Positions 7,752 to 16,376 of a DNA stretch of 64,000 bases are shown piece by piece. The notes beneath the pieces were generated by a model that made no database searches, was not told the DNA's origin, and saw only the letters and a program-made list of their open reading frames with translations. Source of the DNA: Pseudomonas sp. FeN3W (GTDB lineage Bacteria > Pseudomonadota > Gammaproteobacteria > Pseudomonadales > Pseudomonadaceae); NCBI GenBank assembly GCA_030263805.2, contig CP136010.1, positions 1,193,001 through 1,257,000 of the forward strand, given 5' to 3'. Within the stretch, counting starts at the first letter, position 1. Each line of letters begins with the position of its first letter. Both the position numbers and the translations under genes were made by a program.

Positions 7752-8951
7752 ATGAAAGCCAAAATCACCCAAGCCCTGGTCGAACGTGTTTCGGCGGTGA
7801 CTGATAAGACCACCCTGTATGCGGACCCAGAACTGCGCGGTTTCTACCTTATCGTCTCTAAAAGCAAGAAAGGCTTCTACGTCCAAAGCCTCGTCAACGG
7901 GAAGCAGGTCAGGGTCAAGCTGGGCGACCATCCGTCTCTGACGGCAAAGGCCGCAAGAGAGCTTGCTATGCAGACGCTGGTGACGATGCGCTCAGGTGTG
8001 AATCCAAATGAAGAGAAGCGCAAAGCGAGGGTAAAAGGCATCACCCTCAGGGAGGCGCTGGACCTTCACCTTGCCGCCAAAAAGCTCTCCCCTCGCACCG
8101 CCTCGGACTACAGGTACAACTGCGAGCAATACCTCTCCGACTGGTTGGATAGGCCGCTGGCCGATATTGGCAGCAACAGGGCCGCTGTCAGGGAGCGGCA
8201 CAAGCGGATCACCAAAGAGAATGGCGCCCCCTCGGCAGACAATGTTTTCCGCATCTTCCGCGCCCTCTATAACCGAGGCCTTCGCGAGCATCCCGACCTT
8301 CCGGCCAACCCCTGCTTGAACGTGGACTACCACGGGCTAAGGCGTCGCAAGGTGGATGCCAACGCGGAACAGCTTAAAGAGTGGGGCAAAGCCGTCCTGG
8401 AGCTGAACCCAGTGAGGCGAGACCTTCATCTGTTCATGCTGCTGAGCGGCATGCGTCGGACCTCAGCCTGCGAAGCTCGCCTTGAGCACCTGTCCGATGG
8501 ATGCCTGCATGTGCCCAACCCTAAAGGCGGCACAAATCGAGCATTCGATCTGCCTCTGTCAGGCCCGTTGAAAGACCTGCTCGGCCATCGGGCAACCGAA
8601 GCGCCTCGCATTAATCGCAAGACAAAGTGGCTCTTTCCTTCGGACTCGAAGTCGGGGCACGTCACCGAGGTTGCGCAACACGAGCTGAATGGGCTGACAG
8701 GTCATGCCTTGCGGCATGTGTTCTCCACCTTGGCCGTTGAGTCAGGCGTGCCCTTGCTGGAACTGAAATACCTGCTCAACCACGCAGCCAGCAACGTGAC
8801 CATGGGCTACATCCATGTCGGCCCTGAGCACCTTCGGCCCTACCAAGAAAAGGCTTCCGGGCACATTCTCGAACGGCTCGGGCTGCAATGGACGCCTGGT
8901 GTATGGCCACCAGTGCTCAAAGAGGCGGCAGCTGAACAGAAGGCTGCCTAA
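7752..8951 (+). CDS. Tyrosine recombinase integrase, DUF4102/P4-type
   Basis: Catalyses insertion and excision of island B. From ATG 7752 (GGAG about 9 nt upstream) the protein has 399 residues; an upstream in-frame ATG at 7683 has no better site. The N-terminal DUF4102-like arm-binding region contains GFYLIVSKSKKGFYVQSL and KLGDHPSLTAKAARELA, typical of P4-family enzymes. The core-binding part follows near 95-200. Catalytic residues are visible: arginine in SGMRRTSACEAR, HALRH in the second block, and tyrosine in MGYIHVG. It points inward from the left junction, next to its att site, and is followed by a strong terminator at 8994. Confidence 0.93.
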   Translation: MKAKITQALVERVSAVTDKTTLYADPELRGFYLIVSKSKKGFYVQSLVNGKQVRVKLGDHPSLTAKAARELAMQTLVTMRSGVNPNEEKRKARVKGITLREALDLHLAAKKLSPRTASDYRYNCEQYLSDWLDRPLADIGSNRAAVRERHKRITKENGAPSADNVFRIFRALYNRGLREHPDLPANPCLNVDYHGLRRRKVDANAEQLKEWGKAVLELNPVRRDLHLFMLLSGMRRTSACEARLEHLSDGCLHVPNPKGGTNRAFDLPLSGPLKDLLGHRATEAPRINRKTKWLFPSDSKSGHVTEVAQHELNGLTGHALRHVFSTLAVESGVPLLELKYLLNHAASNVTMGYIHVGPEHLRPYQEKASGHILERLGLQWTPGVWPPVLKEAAAEQKAA

Positions 8952-8993
8952 TCCGCTGTCGGTGCCCTTCGAAACGTAAGCTGCTGAAACAAC

Positions 8994-9024
8994 AAGGCCT
9001 CCGGGGTGGAGGCCTTTTGTTTTT
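8994..9024 (+). terminator. Terminator after the integrase
   Basis: Nine-bp stem AAGGCCTCC / GGAGGCCTT with a 5-nt loop, followed by TTGTTTTT. It ends the integrase transcript; the facing gene at 9040-9552 may use it from the other side. Confidence 0.85.
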
Positions 9025-9039
9025 CCACGGCAGAAACAT

Positions 9040-9552
9040 TCACTCGGCGGGTGGGGTGACCGTCACACCTGCCAGCCACTCCGCCGAATCCTCTTCGTTC
9101 AAGTCAGCGGAGAAGTGCTTCTTCCTGGCGGGCACGTCGATGCCAGCCTTTCGCATTTTGCTGGCATACCATGCAACCGACTTAGGTGATGCCGAAGCGC
9201 CGTCCACCTGGGCGTTTACCATTGCTGCGATCAGCTGATAGGGATAGCCGGCTTCATCCATGATGAGTGCTCGGGCGAGGTCACCCACGCCTTTGCCGCG
9301 CTTCGGCTTTGTCTCTGTCGTAGCCTCTGGCGCTTCGGTGCGCTCGGTCTGTTGCTCTGCATCCCTGACGGCTACCTCAGGCTCGCTACGCTGCCTGAAA
9401 GAGCCCAGGTCGATGCTTTTCGCCTCCGCCGTCTTGGTTATTCGCTCGATCAGCTTCGCTTTGGACGCGAACGTCTTCGGTCCCGCCTTCGTGTCGGCCA
9501 GCTCGTTGTGGATATCCAGCAGCTCGGCCATGCTCATGCTTTCAAGGTCCAT
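9040..9552 (-). CDS. Phage-like protein of unknown function
   Basis: A 170-residue protein with an excellent ribosome site (GGAGG, 7 nt spacing). The N-terminal 60 residues form charged helices (MSMAELLDIHNELADTK), a low-complexity linker rich in E, T and P follows, and the C-terminal part has a compact helical segment (GVGDLARALIMDEAGYPYQL, then SPKSVAWYASKMRKAGIDV). That C-terminal segment recalls small domains in phage and plasmid proteins. I cannot name a function. It converges on the integrase and is divergent from the cargo genes at 9681. Confidence 0.7.
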   Translation of the reverse strand: MDLESMSMAELLDIHNELADTKAGPKTFASKAKLIERITKTAEAKSIDLGSFRQRSEPEVAVRDAEQQTERTEAPEATTETKPKRGKGVGDLARALIMDEAGYPYQLIAAMVNAQVDGASASPKSVAWYASKMRKAGIDVPARKKHFSADLNEEDSAEWLAGVTVTPPAE

Positions 9553-9680
9553 GACGACCCTCCGTATATACGAGCCTCCATCATGCTGTGAAAGCCTGGA
9601 GACAGGAGCCCCAGCGCTTTGTATAGTATCGAAATAGTGGCAATCAGCTTTCCGAACACTACGTATAAAAGGAGTTGAAC

Positions 9681-10385
9681 GTGGCAGAAGACAAAAAGCG
9701 CAGCTTCCCCAAAATCCCTAAATCATCTTGGTTCACGCTTCGCGAAAAGTTTAAGCAAAGGGTTCCCGCCGAAGTTTCCCCTAGCTACGTCGCTAGCGCA
9801 CTATCCATGTCAGAGCCATCCGCGAGCGCAAACATTCTCCCTTCGCTGAGAACATTTGGCCTAGTGCTCGAAGATGGGAAGCCCAGCGACCTCGCGTACG
9901 AGTGGAGGGATGACTCCAAATACCCCGAGGTATGCAAAGAGATTTTAGAGAAGATATATCCCCAAGAGCTCCTAGACCTATTTCATGGCCCCGACGTTCA
10001 GGCGCAGGACGTAAATTCTTGGTTTGCCCGCTACTCCAAAGTTGGCGAAAGCGCTGCACGGATGTATGGAACGACTTTCCTAATGCTATTGGAGGGCGAT
10101 CTCGAAAAAGCAGAATCTAAGCAAGCAAAAAGCCCACGTGCAGCTAGCCAGGTGAAGCAAACGGTACGCAAATCGACACCCTCCCAAGTGAATGGCAAGA
10201 GCACTGAATCAAAAATCCCGGCAGTTCCCGAAGCTCCGAGTGAAAACTCAAGCGTAGGCGTAACTGGATTCACTCCCAAGCTCCATATCGATATACAGAT
10301 TCATATCTCGCCAGAAAGCCCACCTGAACAAATAGACAAGATATTTGAAAGCATGGCTAAGCACCTTAAGGACTTCCGAGCGTAA
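9681..10385 (+). CDS. Cargo gene 1: DUF5343-like protein
   Basis: A 234-residue protein from GTG 9681, preceded by AAAGGAG with 6 nt spacing. The first 145 residues resemble the DUF5343 family: a winged-helix-like opening (SSWFTLREKFKQRVP), the stretch SMSEPSASANILPSLRTFGL, and ARMYGTTFLMLL near the end of the domain. A lysine/serine-rich linker follows, then a C-terminal strand-helix unit (KLHIDIQIHISPESPPEQID). The next gene starts 7 bp after its stop, so they form a two-gene operon. The role is unknown. Position beside the integrase is where satellites often carry defence cargo; that is inference. Confidence 0.72.
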   Translation: MAEDKKRSFPKIPKSSWFTLREKFKQRVPAEVSPSYVASALSMSEPSASANILPSLRTFGLVLEDGKPSDLAYEWRDDSKYPEVCKEILEKIYPQELLDLFHGPDVQAQDVNSWFARYSKVGESAARMYGTTFLMLLEGDLEKAESKQAKSPRAASQVKQTVRKSTPSQVNGKSTESKIPAVPEAPSENSSVGVTGFTPKLHIDIQIHISPESPPEQIDKIFESMAKHLKDFRA

Positions 10386-10391
10386 ATAGTA

Positions 10392-10901
10392 ATGACTATT
10401 TCTCGAACCTTAGCAATTGCGAAAGAACTGCGCGACGCAGTAAGAGCCAAAAATCCTCCACCGGAGGAAGGCGCACCTAGCCACGATGAGCCCGTTGTAT
10501 ATGTGTCCCTCGTAAGGGGGACACGCCCTTATCTGGAAAAGATTGTTCACCAGATCAACGGGTCATACGAAGGAGGCTGGTACGACGCCTCGGCCGTCAT
10601 GACAAGAAGACTGATTGAGACCTTGATTATCGAGCTTTTCGAGGCTCGAGGGATAGCAGACAGAATTAAAAATGGTGGTGGCGATTTTCTCTATCTAGGT
10701 GACTTAATATCGAAGCTTCTCGCCGAGAACACATGGAACCTAAGTAGAAATGCCAAAGCCGCGCTTCCTAGATTGAAAGACGTCGGGGACAAGTCAGCTC
10801 ACAGCCGATATTTTGTAGCCCACAGGCAAGACATTGATAAGTTAATTCCTGATTTGCGAGTCGTGATTCAGGAATTAATAACCCTCGCAGGATTGAAATA
10901 G
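10392..10901 (+). CDS. Cargo gene 2: DUF4145/HEPN-like protein
   Basis: A 169-residue helical protein, second gene of the cargo unit. It has the look of DUF4145-type HEPN proteins: WYDASAVMTRRLIETLIIEL followed much later by LPRLKDVGDKSAHSRYF, where the VGDKSAH motif corresponds to the GNxAAH element of that group. Some HEPN proteins are RNases used in toxin or antiphage systems, others only bind. No strict RNase R-x4-6-H motif can be assigned with confidence. Codon use is more AT-rich than the chromosome. A bidirectional terminator follows at 10954. Confidence 0.65.
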   Translation: MTISRTLAIAKELRDAVRAKNPPPEEGAPSHDEPVVYVSLVRGTRPYLEKIVHQINGSYEGGWYDASAVMTRRLIETLIIELFEARGIADRIKNGGGDFLYLGDLISKLLAENTWNLSRNAKAALPRLKDVGDKSAHSRYFVAHRQDIDKLIPDLRVVIQELITLAGLK

Positions 10902-10953
10902 CACGACGCCTCATGTTTGATCGGCGCGCGGGTGGCCGCAAGCGGCTGAAATG

Positions 10954-10983
10954 AAAAGGGTCGCCACGATGGACGACCCTTTT
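10954..10983. terminator. Bidirectional terminator between cargo and packaging-type genes
   Basis: Ten-bp stem AAAAGGGTCG / CGACCCTTTT around a 10-nt loop. A and T tracts on both sides allow it to end the cargo operon (plus) and the minus-strand gene run that stops at 11004. Confidence 0.85.
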
Positions 10984-11003
10984 AAGCACGACAGGAACAG
11001 GCC

Positions 11004-11297
11004 TCAGGCGAAGGCATTGGTGATTTGATGCCTCGGCAGACGCTCTGCCTTGTCCTTTACCGCCCGAGGGACGTACAGGTCCAGCTTGTCGCAATAAGGC
11101 ACACCCAGTATTTCTGCTGCCTCATCGAACACGTCACTTCCGATGGCGATTCCCTCCTGCTTCGCCTGTTGGGACAAGGCAGCAAACCGACTGCCCTTGC
11201 CCATAAGCACCATCACGAACGCGGTGATTGCCAGGGTGAACGGATGGCCTGCAGGGTAGCAGCCATCCTCTCGCCGATACTTATTCGTCCTGTCCAT
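11004..11297 (-). CDS. Small phage-like protein of unknown function
   Basis: A 97-residue protein starting at ATG 11297, which has GGAGG at 9 nt; an ATG at 11306 sits directly on that site and is less likely. The start overlaps the end of the upstream gene by 17 nt, so translation is coupled. It has a possible membrane or buried helix (FTLAITAFVMVLMGKGSRF) and a C-terminal part with FDEAAEILGVPYCDKLDLYV. Last gene of the minus-strand run that begins with terS. Function not recognised. Confidence 0.62.
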   Translation of the reverse strand: MDRTNKYRREDGCYPAGHPFTLAITAFVMVLMGKGSRFAALSQQAKQEGIAIGSDVFDEAAEILGVPYCDKLDLYVPRAVKDKAERLPRHQITNAFA

Positions 11298-12027
11298 GAT
11301 CGTCATCCTCCAGCGAGTCGAGCACGTTCATGTCGAGCTGCTGGCTACGCAGCGCCAGACTCAGGGTGTTGATGGGGTTGGAGCGCCCCTGCTTCCAGGT
11401 GCGGATGGCGACAATGAGCCCCTGGAAGCGCAGTTCACCAATCTTCAGGTACTCGCGCGCCTTGATGTAGGCATCGAGTTCCATGGCAGTGGCAAACTCG
11501 TTAGGCGTAAACGGGCGCTCCTTCATGGGAAGCGCGTCGAGGCGGGACAGTACAGCTGCGCCCAACGCTTTGTTCTTGGTGCCGACTGCAAACTGGCCGA
11601 AGTGCGCCAACTCGGCGGGACCTGCAAGGGAAAGCTGTTGGAGGTAGGCCGAGCGGCGCTCATCTCCAAGGGCTTCACGAGCAAGCACCTTCACAGGGCT
11701 TTCGTAATAGAGCCTCTGAGCTACCAGCGGGTTATACAGGGCGCCGGCTTGCTTGTAGAAGGCATCGACTTCATCGGTAGCGGCGTCCCTGATCTGCCCG
11801 ATAGCTGCGGAGGTCTCTTGCTCGGCGAAGCGGTTACGCTCTGCAGTGGTCAGGTTCAGGTCAACCAGCTTCCAGCGCTCGGCAATTGCAGCCTTGCGGG
11901 CGTCTACGTCTGACTGCAGGCGTTCGATGGTCTTGAGGACACGACCATGCAGGCTATCAAGGCCGGAGGCGAGTTCGCCGATTTCAGAGACGGTGAGGAA
12001 TGGGGTTTGGACGAGTTCGACTTTCAT
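11281..12027 (-). CDS. Phage-like coiled-coil protein of unknown function
   Basis: A 248-residue protein. The start at 12027 has GGAG at 8 nt, while the ATG at 12033 would leave 2 nt. The first 100 residues are strongly helical and charged (GLDSLHGRVLKTIERLQSDV, then LTTAERNRFAEQETSAAI), consistent with coiled coil. The rest is mixed. Length and composition recall phage head-assembly or DNA-packaging accessory proteins, but I see no diagnostic motif. It lies in the same run as terS, so a role in packaging or capsid interference is plausible inference only. Confidence 0.68.
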   Translation of the reverse strand: MKVELVQTPFLTVSEIGELASGLDSLHGRVLKTIERLQSDVDARKAAIAERWKLVDLNLTTAERNRFAEQETSAAIGQIRDAATDEVDAFYKQAGALYNPLVAQRLYYESPVKVLAREALGDERRSAYLQQLSLAGPAELAHFGQFAVGTKNKALGAAVLSRLDALPMKERPFTPNEFATAMELDAYIKAREYLKIGELRFQGLIVAIRTWKQGRSNPINTLSLALRSQQLDMNVLDSLEDDDHGQDE

Positions 12028-12246
12028 GCTCATTGCTCCAGTGGTTGGGGGGCCACCGGTCGCGTTAACGAGCACTCTCCCAGGCCACTGGGAAGGTCGA
12101 CGCCAATGTCGACCGGTTGAATGCCAATTTGTCGAGCAAGCTGTTCAGCGTAACCCCACGTTGTTCAGGCGTGTTCGGCCAGTGTTGCAGTCTATGTGGT
12201 TGCTTGCAGTTCAAGGGCTTGGGCTGAGGGACCTGCTAACGATCAA

Positions 12247-12663
12247 TCAGCCTTTGTGCAATTTATCGCCACCGTTGCCGCCGCAGGGACTGCAAATTCG
12301 CACCCTCGCTACGTCTTGAGAGAAGTGGTAACGCCTGCAGGCCATGCAGCGAATCCAACCCATCTTGCGAATGACGCGGGGCGGATTAAAGTTGGGGTTG
12401 AGCACCTGAGCGCGTCGAACTCCTCCATCGAACGGCCACGGTTTGGGTTCAATCAGCGGCTTCGCTATCGCCCTCTCCTCGAAGGTCTTCACGAGGCATC
12501 GGGTGGTCTCGCCCAGCCTGCGGTAATTTGGAAAGTTGGGGCTACTAACTCGATAGTTCACAAGCGAGTAGTAGAGGCCGAGTTTCTGCGCCGCCTCACT
12601 AATGCTGGAATACGCTACTCCGTCTATTTCGACGGATATGGCGTTATTGCTATTAGCTTCCAT
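12247..12663 (-). CDS. Zinc-ribbon protein of unknown function
   Basis: A 138-residue protein. The start at 12663 overlaps the stop of the upstream gene by 11 nt and has GGAAAGG before it; upstream ATGs at 12699 and 12705 lack a good site. The N-terminal part contains YSSISEAAQKLGLYYSLVNY, which looks like a small helix-turn-helix. The C-terminus has paired cysteines (CMACRRYH and CSPCGG, 16 residues apart) that could bind one zinc. A DNA- or RNA-binding role is likely by structure. A 219-bp gap without a gene separates it from the next gene downstream. Confidence 0.62.
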   Translation of the reverse strand: MEANSNNAISVEIDGVAYSSISEAAQKLGLYYSLVNYRVSSPNFPNYRRLGETTRCLVKTFEERAIAKPLIEPKPWPFDGGVRRAQVLNPNFNPPRVIRKMGWIRCMACRRYHFSQDVARVRICSPCGGNGGDKLHKG

Positions 12664-12904
12664 AGCCGCCTTTCCCGGACCACCACCGGCGGTCCTCATA
12701 CTCATTGCTCAAGCGCTCCCATTCGGCCTGTGGCAGCCGAGGCACCGGACCGATGCAAGTCATCTCGCAAAGCGGTGAAAGCGCATCACGGCCGCCGAGC
12801 GCAGCGACACCTTCAGGTGCGGTCACTTCCCAGGCATCCAGGGTGCGATCGATCATCTCGGCCCGATGAAGGGCTTCGGCCACGGTTAACTTTTCATTCG
12901 CCAT
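12653..12904 (-). CDS. Small acidic phage-like protein of unknown function
   Basis: An 83-residue protein from ATG 12904, with GAGGG at 8 nt; this start overlaps the terS stop codon. The sequence NEKLTVAEALHRAEMIDRTL is helical and the C-terminus is rich in W, G and E (EYEDRRWWSGKGG). It sits between terS and a zinc-ribbon gene with overlaps on both sides, so it belongs to a single translated operon. Function not recognised. Confidence 0.6.
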   Translation of the reverse strand: MANEKLTVAEALHRAEMIDRTLDAWEVTAPEGVAALGGRDALSPLCEMTCIGPVPRLPQAEWERLSNEYEDRRWWSGKGGYGS

Positions 12905-13403
12905 CGTCTTCACCCTCGTCTTCGCTCGCCTTGTACTTCGCCAGAAGGCCTGTCAGAGCCTTACGGTCTTCGCTGCTCATCTTCAGGAGTGCATCGGCGC
13001 TGAGGCCTGTGTCATCTACCTTCACGCGGAGTCGGTCGGCCAGCTGGTCGCCATAGCGGAACTTGAGCATCACTTCCAAGAGCCGATCACTATGTTTCCG
13101 CATAGTCAGCGGGCGCTCTTCACCGGTAGTTGAATCGCGAGTCATAGAAACTTGGCCCTGGTAAATAACAGGCTCTTCCACCCCGATGCAGGCGCGTCGA
13201 TAGGCTTCGTCCAACAGGGCATCCATCGCGACATCAATTGCCTGTTCCCAACGGCGGCGAAATTCCAGGTCGTTTCGCTTGTACTCGAATGCCAGAGTAC
13301 GAGAGATGCCACACGCCGCTGCCGCCTGTTTAGGCGATGCGGTGTCTTCGAGTATCTGAATAAACAGGTCCTGAACTTCAGGGGTGAACTTCTTAATGGT
13401 CAT
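12894..13403 (-). CDS. Phage terminase small subunit (TerS)
   Basis: A 169-residue protein with GAGG at 7 nt before ATG 13403. The N-terminal helix-turn-helix (FIQILEDTASPKQAAAACGI, then SRTLAFEYKRNDLEFRRRWE) matches the small terminase subunits that recognise the packaging site. The next segment ALLDEAYRRACIGVEEPVIYQG and the HSDRLLEVMLKFRYGDQLADR block are also typical. The acidic tail may contact the large subunit. No large terminase is present in the island, so this TerS probably redirects a helper phage's packaging motor to island DNA, as in phage-inducible islands. Confidence 0.85.
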   Translation of the reverse strand: MTIKKFTPEVQDLFIQILEDTASPKQAAAACGISRTLAFEYKRNDLEFRRRWEQAIDVAMDALLDEAYRRACIGVEEPVIYQGQVSMTRDSTTGEERPLTMRKHSDRLLEVMLKFRYGDQLADRLRVKVDDTGLSADALLKMSSEDRKALTGLLAKYKASEDEGEDDGE

Positions 13404-13964
13404 GGCACGACCTCAGTTAACTGGTTTTAAAAGTTATCGTGCCGTGTTTATGCGCGCGGGCATGCCCTCATATATCAATGAGAAACAACAGCTTAGATTG
13501 AGGGGCGCTCAGATCATTGATTAGACGGCCAGGGTCTACGCACGTGAGGGTAAGGCCTGGCACGGTAGAGAGGACAATATTTATAGCGATTCAGCGTAGA
13601 GGCTTATCGGGCAGGAGGGAGGATTGCGCAAGTGCCCCTTGATTCACCGACGCCCCGCTAAGGTCGGCCACGGTTGATCGCTCGATTTAAGTTCAGACCC
13701 ACACGGACTATTGTCCGTGCCCCTTAATAAAGTCCGTGCGTCCCAAAGCCTTGTTTTTCTTATATTTCACTATCTTCACTATCTTCACAAACAATAAATA
13801 AGATATAAGAATAGAATAATCCATAAATAAATACTAAATGCTACCTTGGCTATTTAGTATTTAGCTATTTAATTTCGGCTCGTTATCCGGGCGAACGCAA
13901 GACTCGTTAGTGCGAGCGAGCGTTAGTGCGTTCAGAGCATAAATTATTGATCTATAAAGAAAAA
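13404..13964. other. AT-rich intergenic region, possible replication origin of island B
   Basis: No coding frame is convincing. The first half (13430-13700) has mixed composition and may hold the terS promoter. A series of GTCCGTG words occurs near 13706-13740 and again at about 14000. Then comes a very AT-rich block (about 13750-13870) with the tandem CACTATCTT words and repeated TATTTAG-type words. Repeated short words next to an AT-rich block, just downstream of the primase-helicase, fit a replication origin, but this is inference. Confidence 0.4.
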
Positions 13965-13995
13965 CGGCCGACCTATCATTTCGATAGGTCGACCG
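13965..13995 (-). terminator. Terminator after the primase-helicase gene
   Basis: Thirteen-bp stem with one mismatch (plus strand CGGCCGACCTATC / GATAGGTCGACCG), followed on the minus strand by TTTTTCTTTA. It ends the AlpA-primase transcript. Confidence 0.82.
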
Positions 13996-14027
13996 TAAGT
14001 CCGTGGCCGGAATTGCCCTCTGTGCTG

Positions 14028-16376
14028 TCAGCCGCGTCCAATTGATTTCGCCCAAGTAGAGCGAGCCTCGTCAAGGCGGGGTAATACCCATCTCCAGACC
14101 CTATGCCCACCGTCAAGGGAGACCTGCCGCTGGCCGATGCCCGCTTTGCGCTTGATCTTCATGGCCCACCCTTTCTTATCCCTGGGCCTCACACCAAGCA
14201 TCTTTGCGTACGCCACGTAGTTCAAATAGAGCTCTTCGGTGTCCGCTTCTACCGCCTCCTCACTCCAAGGCAGCTCGTCCATCAAACCAGGTAAACGCCC
14301 ACCCTCCAATAAGCCGTCCCACCAAGACTCTTCAGCCCCCTGGCTCATCTCGATCTGCTCAGCCAGTGCTTCGGTCCTCGGCACGTTGTCCCTAGGGTGC
14401 CAGCCCCTGATATCTCGTTGAAGCATGTCGAACAGCAGACCGGCAAGCCCTCCTTCATCGAGCTGCTTGTTCAAAGCGAGAAAGAACTCTCGATCCCCTA
14501 AACGGCGCTCGTTCACGTTGAACACTGCGAACCTTCGCTCCCCGTCCATGCCGGCAGGAACGACCCAATCGTTATTGGACGCCATGATGATGTGAACGTG
14601 GTTCTTGCCTGTTACCGCGTCGCGCCCCTTGCCCTCGTAGGTCAAAGTGGGCTCGGTCACGAGCTGTTTGAGCACCGCCTCCCCCGCCTTGTCACCAGCC
14701 CAGAATGCTTCATCGGCGAAGAGGCATACGCAGTTCTGTAGGTGTGAATTGAAGCGCCCAACAAGATGCCCAGGTGAGCTGATGTGAAGCCCGCTTGCAC
14801 CGGATAGCTTGAACAGCGCGCGGCCCAGGGTGCCCTTGCCAGTACCTTTCAACCCCCTGAATGCAATGGCAACTTCCGCAACCTTCTCAGGGTACTGGAA
14901 CATGAACGCCATCCAGTTAAGGACATATTCAAACGATTCCGCATCCCCATCGGTAAGAACGTCACGAATGAGCTCGCGCAGTAGCGACCAGTCGCCTGGT
15001 TTTGGCTCGACGGCCCAGCCTTTCCACATATTCAACCAACCTTCGTGCTCACGCGAAGGGTCAAAGATGATGCCTTTATAAGCCCTACGTTGGGGGCTCT
15101 TGAGCCACAGGTCGGCCTTCGTCACCAGCTTGTCGCCCTTCTCTACAAGCTGGTTTTCATAGGCTGAACGAAAGTCGCTCTTGGACAGGCGTTGATAACG
15201 GACACGTCCATCGAAAATTGGATCGCGCTCCTCCGTGATAACTTGGAATCCGCTATCCAGCACAACGTAATGCCGCGCGTTCATTTCCTCGATGATGGCA
15301 TCGAGAGCGGACAGCTTCGGCGGCTGACGCATGAGAGCGTCATCCACGCCGAGGCCAAACTCTTCATCCTCCCAGACTTCGAAGTCACACTCTGGCTGGA
15401 CTCGTGCGACTTCACCGCCGGCAGCCTGAACGACCTTGTACAGGTACTTAATGGTTACGGGGCGGCCTCGCCGGCCAGCTGATGGGTTGGCATGCAGCGA
15501 ATCCCAGCGGCGACCGATCAGGTAGCCGTGGTCTTCATACCCTGAGGCCTGAGTGGACCAGTCGATGAACTCCTGACGACCTTCGCCGGCAGTTGCGTGG
15601 TGACAGGCCATCATCAGCGGCAGCCACTCAGAGTCATGGTCCTTAAAGTCGTCAGGGTCGAGCTGATCCAGGGTCTCGGCGAGCATCTCGGGCGTCAATT
15701 CGCCGTAACCTGCAGCCTCTCCGTTTGCCCTGACAGGCCGCTTCGCCAGAGAAAGTAGCGATTCAGGCATTTGAGGTGCTTCGATGGGCGGGGGCGTTAG
15801 GTCGTCCCACTCATAGCGCTTGCCGCACGGATGGATTGAGCCAGGAGCCACCACTTGACGGCCGAGACTCTTAAATTCGATCCCCGGATAGTTCTCCAGG
15901 CTGTCCATGAGCGAAAGGTCTTCAGGCTTGCGGAAGTAATAATGGTGGCCGCCTGAGCCCGTGATGACGTGTGGCGCGGAGGACAGGTCGATCCCTGAGT
16001 CGGCCACCAGCTTCGCAAGGCTATCAACGCCACCTTCGAAATTCCGCGGGTCCACGTCGAGAACTACCCAGCTAGCCGGCAGGCGTACTCCTACATTCAA
16101 GCCGTCCCGCTTAGCGCGTTCCAGTACCGCCTCGTTGCAGTAGTCCTTCACTTGCCAGCTGCCGTCGATAGGGGATTTGCCACGAGGGCGCCCCCTTGTG
16201 TCTTTAGCATTCCAGCGATGGAGGGGAATCAATGTCAGCCCAGCGCGGATCAGACTGTCAACGTCAATCAACGGTGTTTTTTGAGGAAGTGCGGCGGCAT
16301 CATTGCTTCCGTAAGTCCCCTTTGATGTGTTCCCCTGGAGCCCGCCTTGCCCGCGGGCTTCTTTTTGCCTGTTCAT
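14028..16376 (-). CDS. Primase-polymerase / D5-type helicase replication protein
   Basis: A 782-residue fusion that would start and drive island replication. The N-terminal prim-pol domain shows the catalytic pair in VVLDVDPRN (about 106) and the histidine motif in GSGGHHYYFRKP (about 144). A PriCT-like segment with HDSEWLPLMMACHHA follows. The C-terminal DUF5906-type superfamily 3 helicase has Walker A GLKGTGKGT (about 510), Walker B VCLFADEAF (about 550) and the sensor asparagine in IIMASNNDW. Its ATGA start overlaps the stop of the AlpA-like gene, so the two are co-translated. It resembles the single replication protein of P4-like and PICI satellites. Confidence 0.92.
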   Translation of the reverse strand: MNRQKEARGQGGLQGNTSKGTYGSNDAAALPQKTPLIDVDSLIRAGLTLIPLHRWNAKDTRGRPRGKSPIDGSWQVKDYCNEAVLERAKRDGLNVGVRLPASWVVLDVDPRNFEGGVDSLAKLVADSGIDLSSAPHVITGSGGHHYYFRKPEDLSLMDSLENYPGIEFKSLGRQVVAPGSIHPCGKRYEWDDLTPPPIEAPQMPESLLSLAKRPVRANGEAAGYGELTPEMLAETLDQLDPDDFKDHDSEWLPLMMACHHATAGEGRQEFIDWSTQASGYEDHGYLIGRRWDSLHANPSAGRRGRPVTIKYLYKVVQAAGGEVARVQPECDFEVWEDEEFGLGVDDALMRQPPKLSALDAIIEEMNARHYVVLDSGFQVITEERDPIFDGRVRYQRLSKSDFRSAYENQLVEKGDKLVTKADLWLKSPQRRAYKGIIFDPSREHEGWLNMWKGWAVEPKPGDWSLLRELIRDVLTDGDAESFEYVLNWMAFMFQYPEKVAEVAIAFRGLKGTGKGTLGRALFKLSGASGLHISSPGHLVGRFNSHLQNCVCLFADEAFWAGDKAGEAVLKQLVTEPTLTYEGKGRDAVTGKNHVHIIMASNNDWVVPAGMDGERRFAVFNVNERRLGDREFFLALNKQLDEGGLAGLLFDMLQRDIRGWHPRDNVPRTEALAEQIEMSQGAEESWWDGLLEGGRLPGLMDELPWSEEAVEADTEELYLNYVAYAKMLGVRPRDKKGWAMKIKRKAGIGQRQVSLDGGHRVWRWVLPRLDEARSTWAKSIGRG

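Noticed and set aside
13861..14055. 64-residue minus-strand frame over the primase-helicase terminator
   Set aside because: It overlaps the 3' end of the primase gene, spans the terminator hairpin and has no ribosome site.
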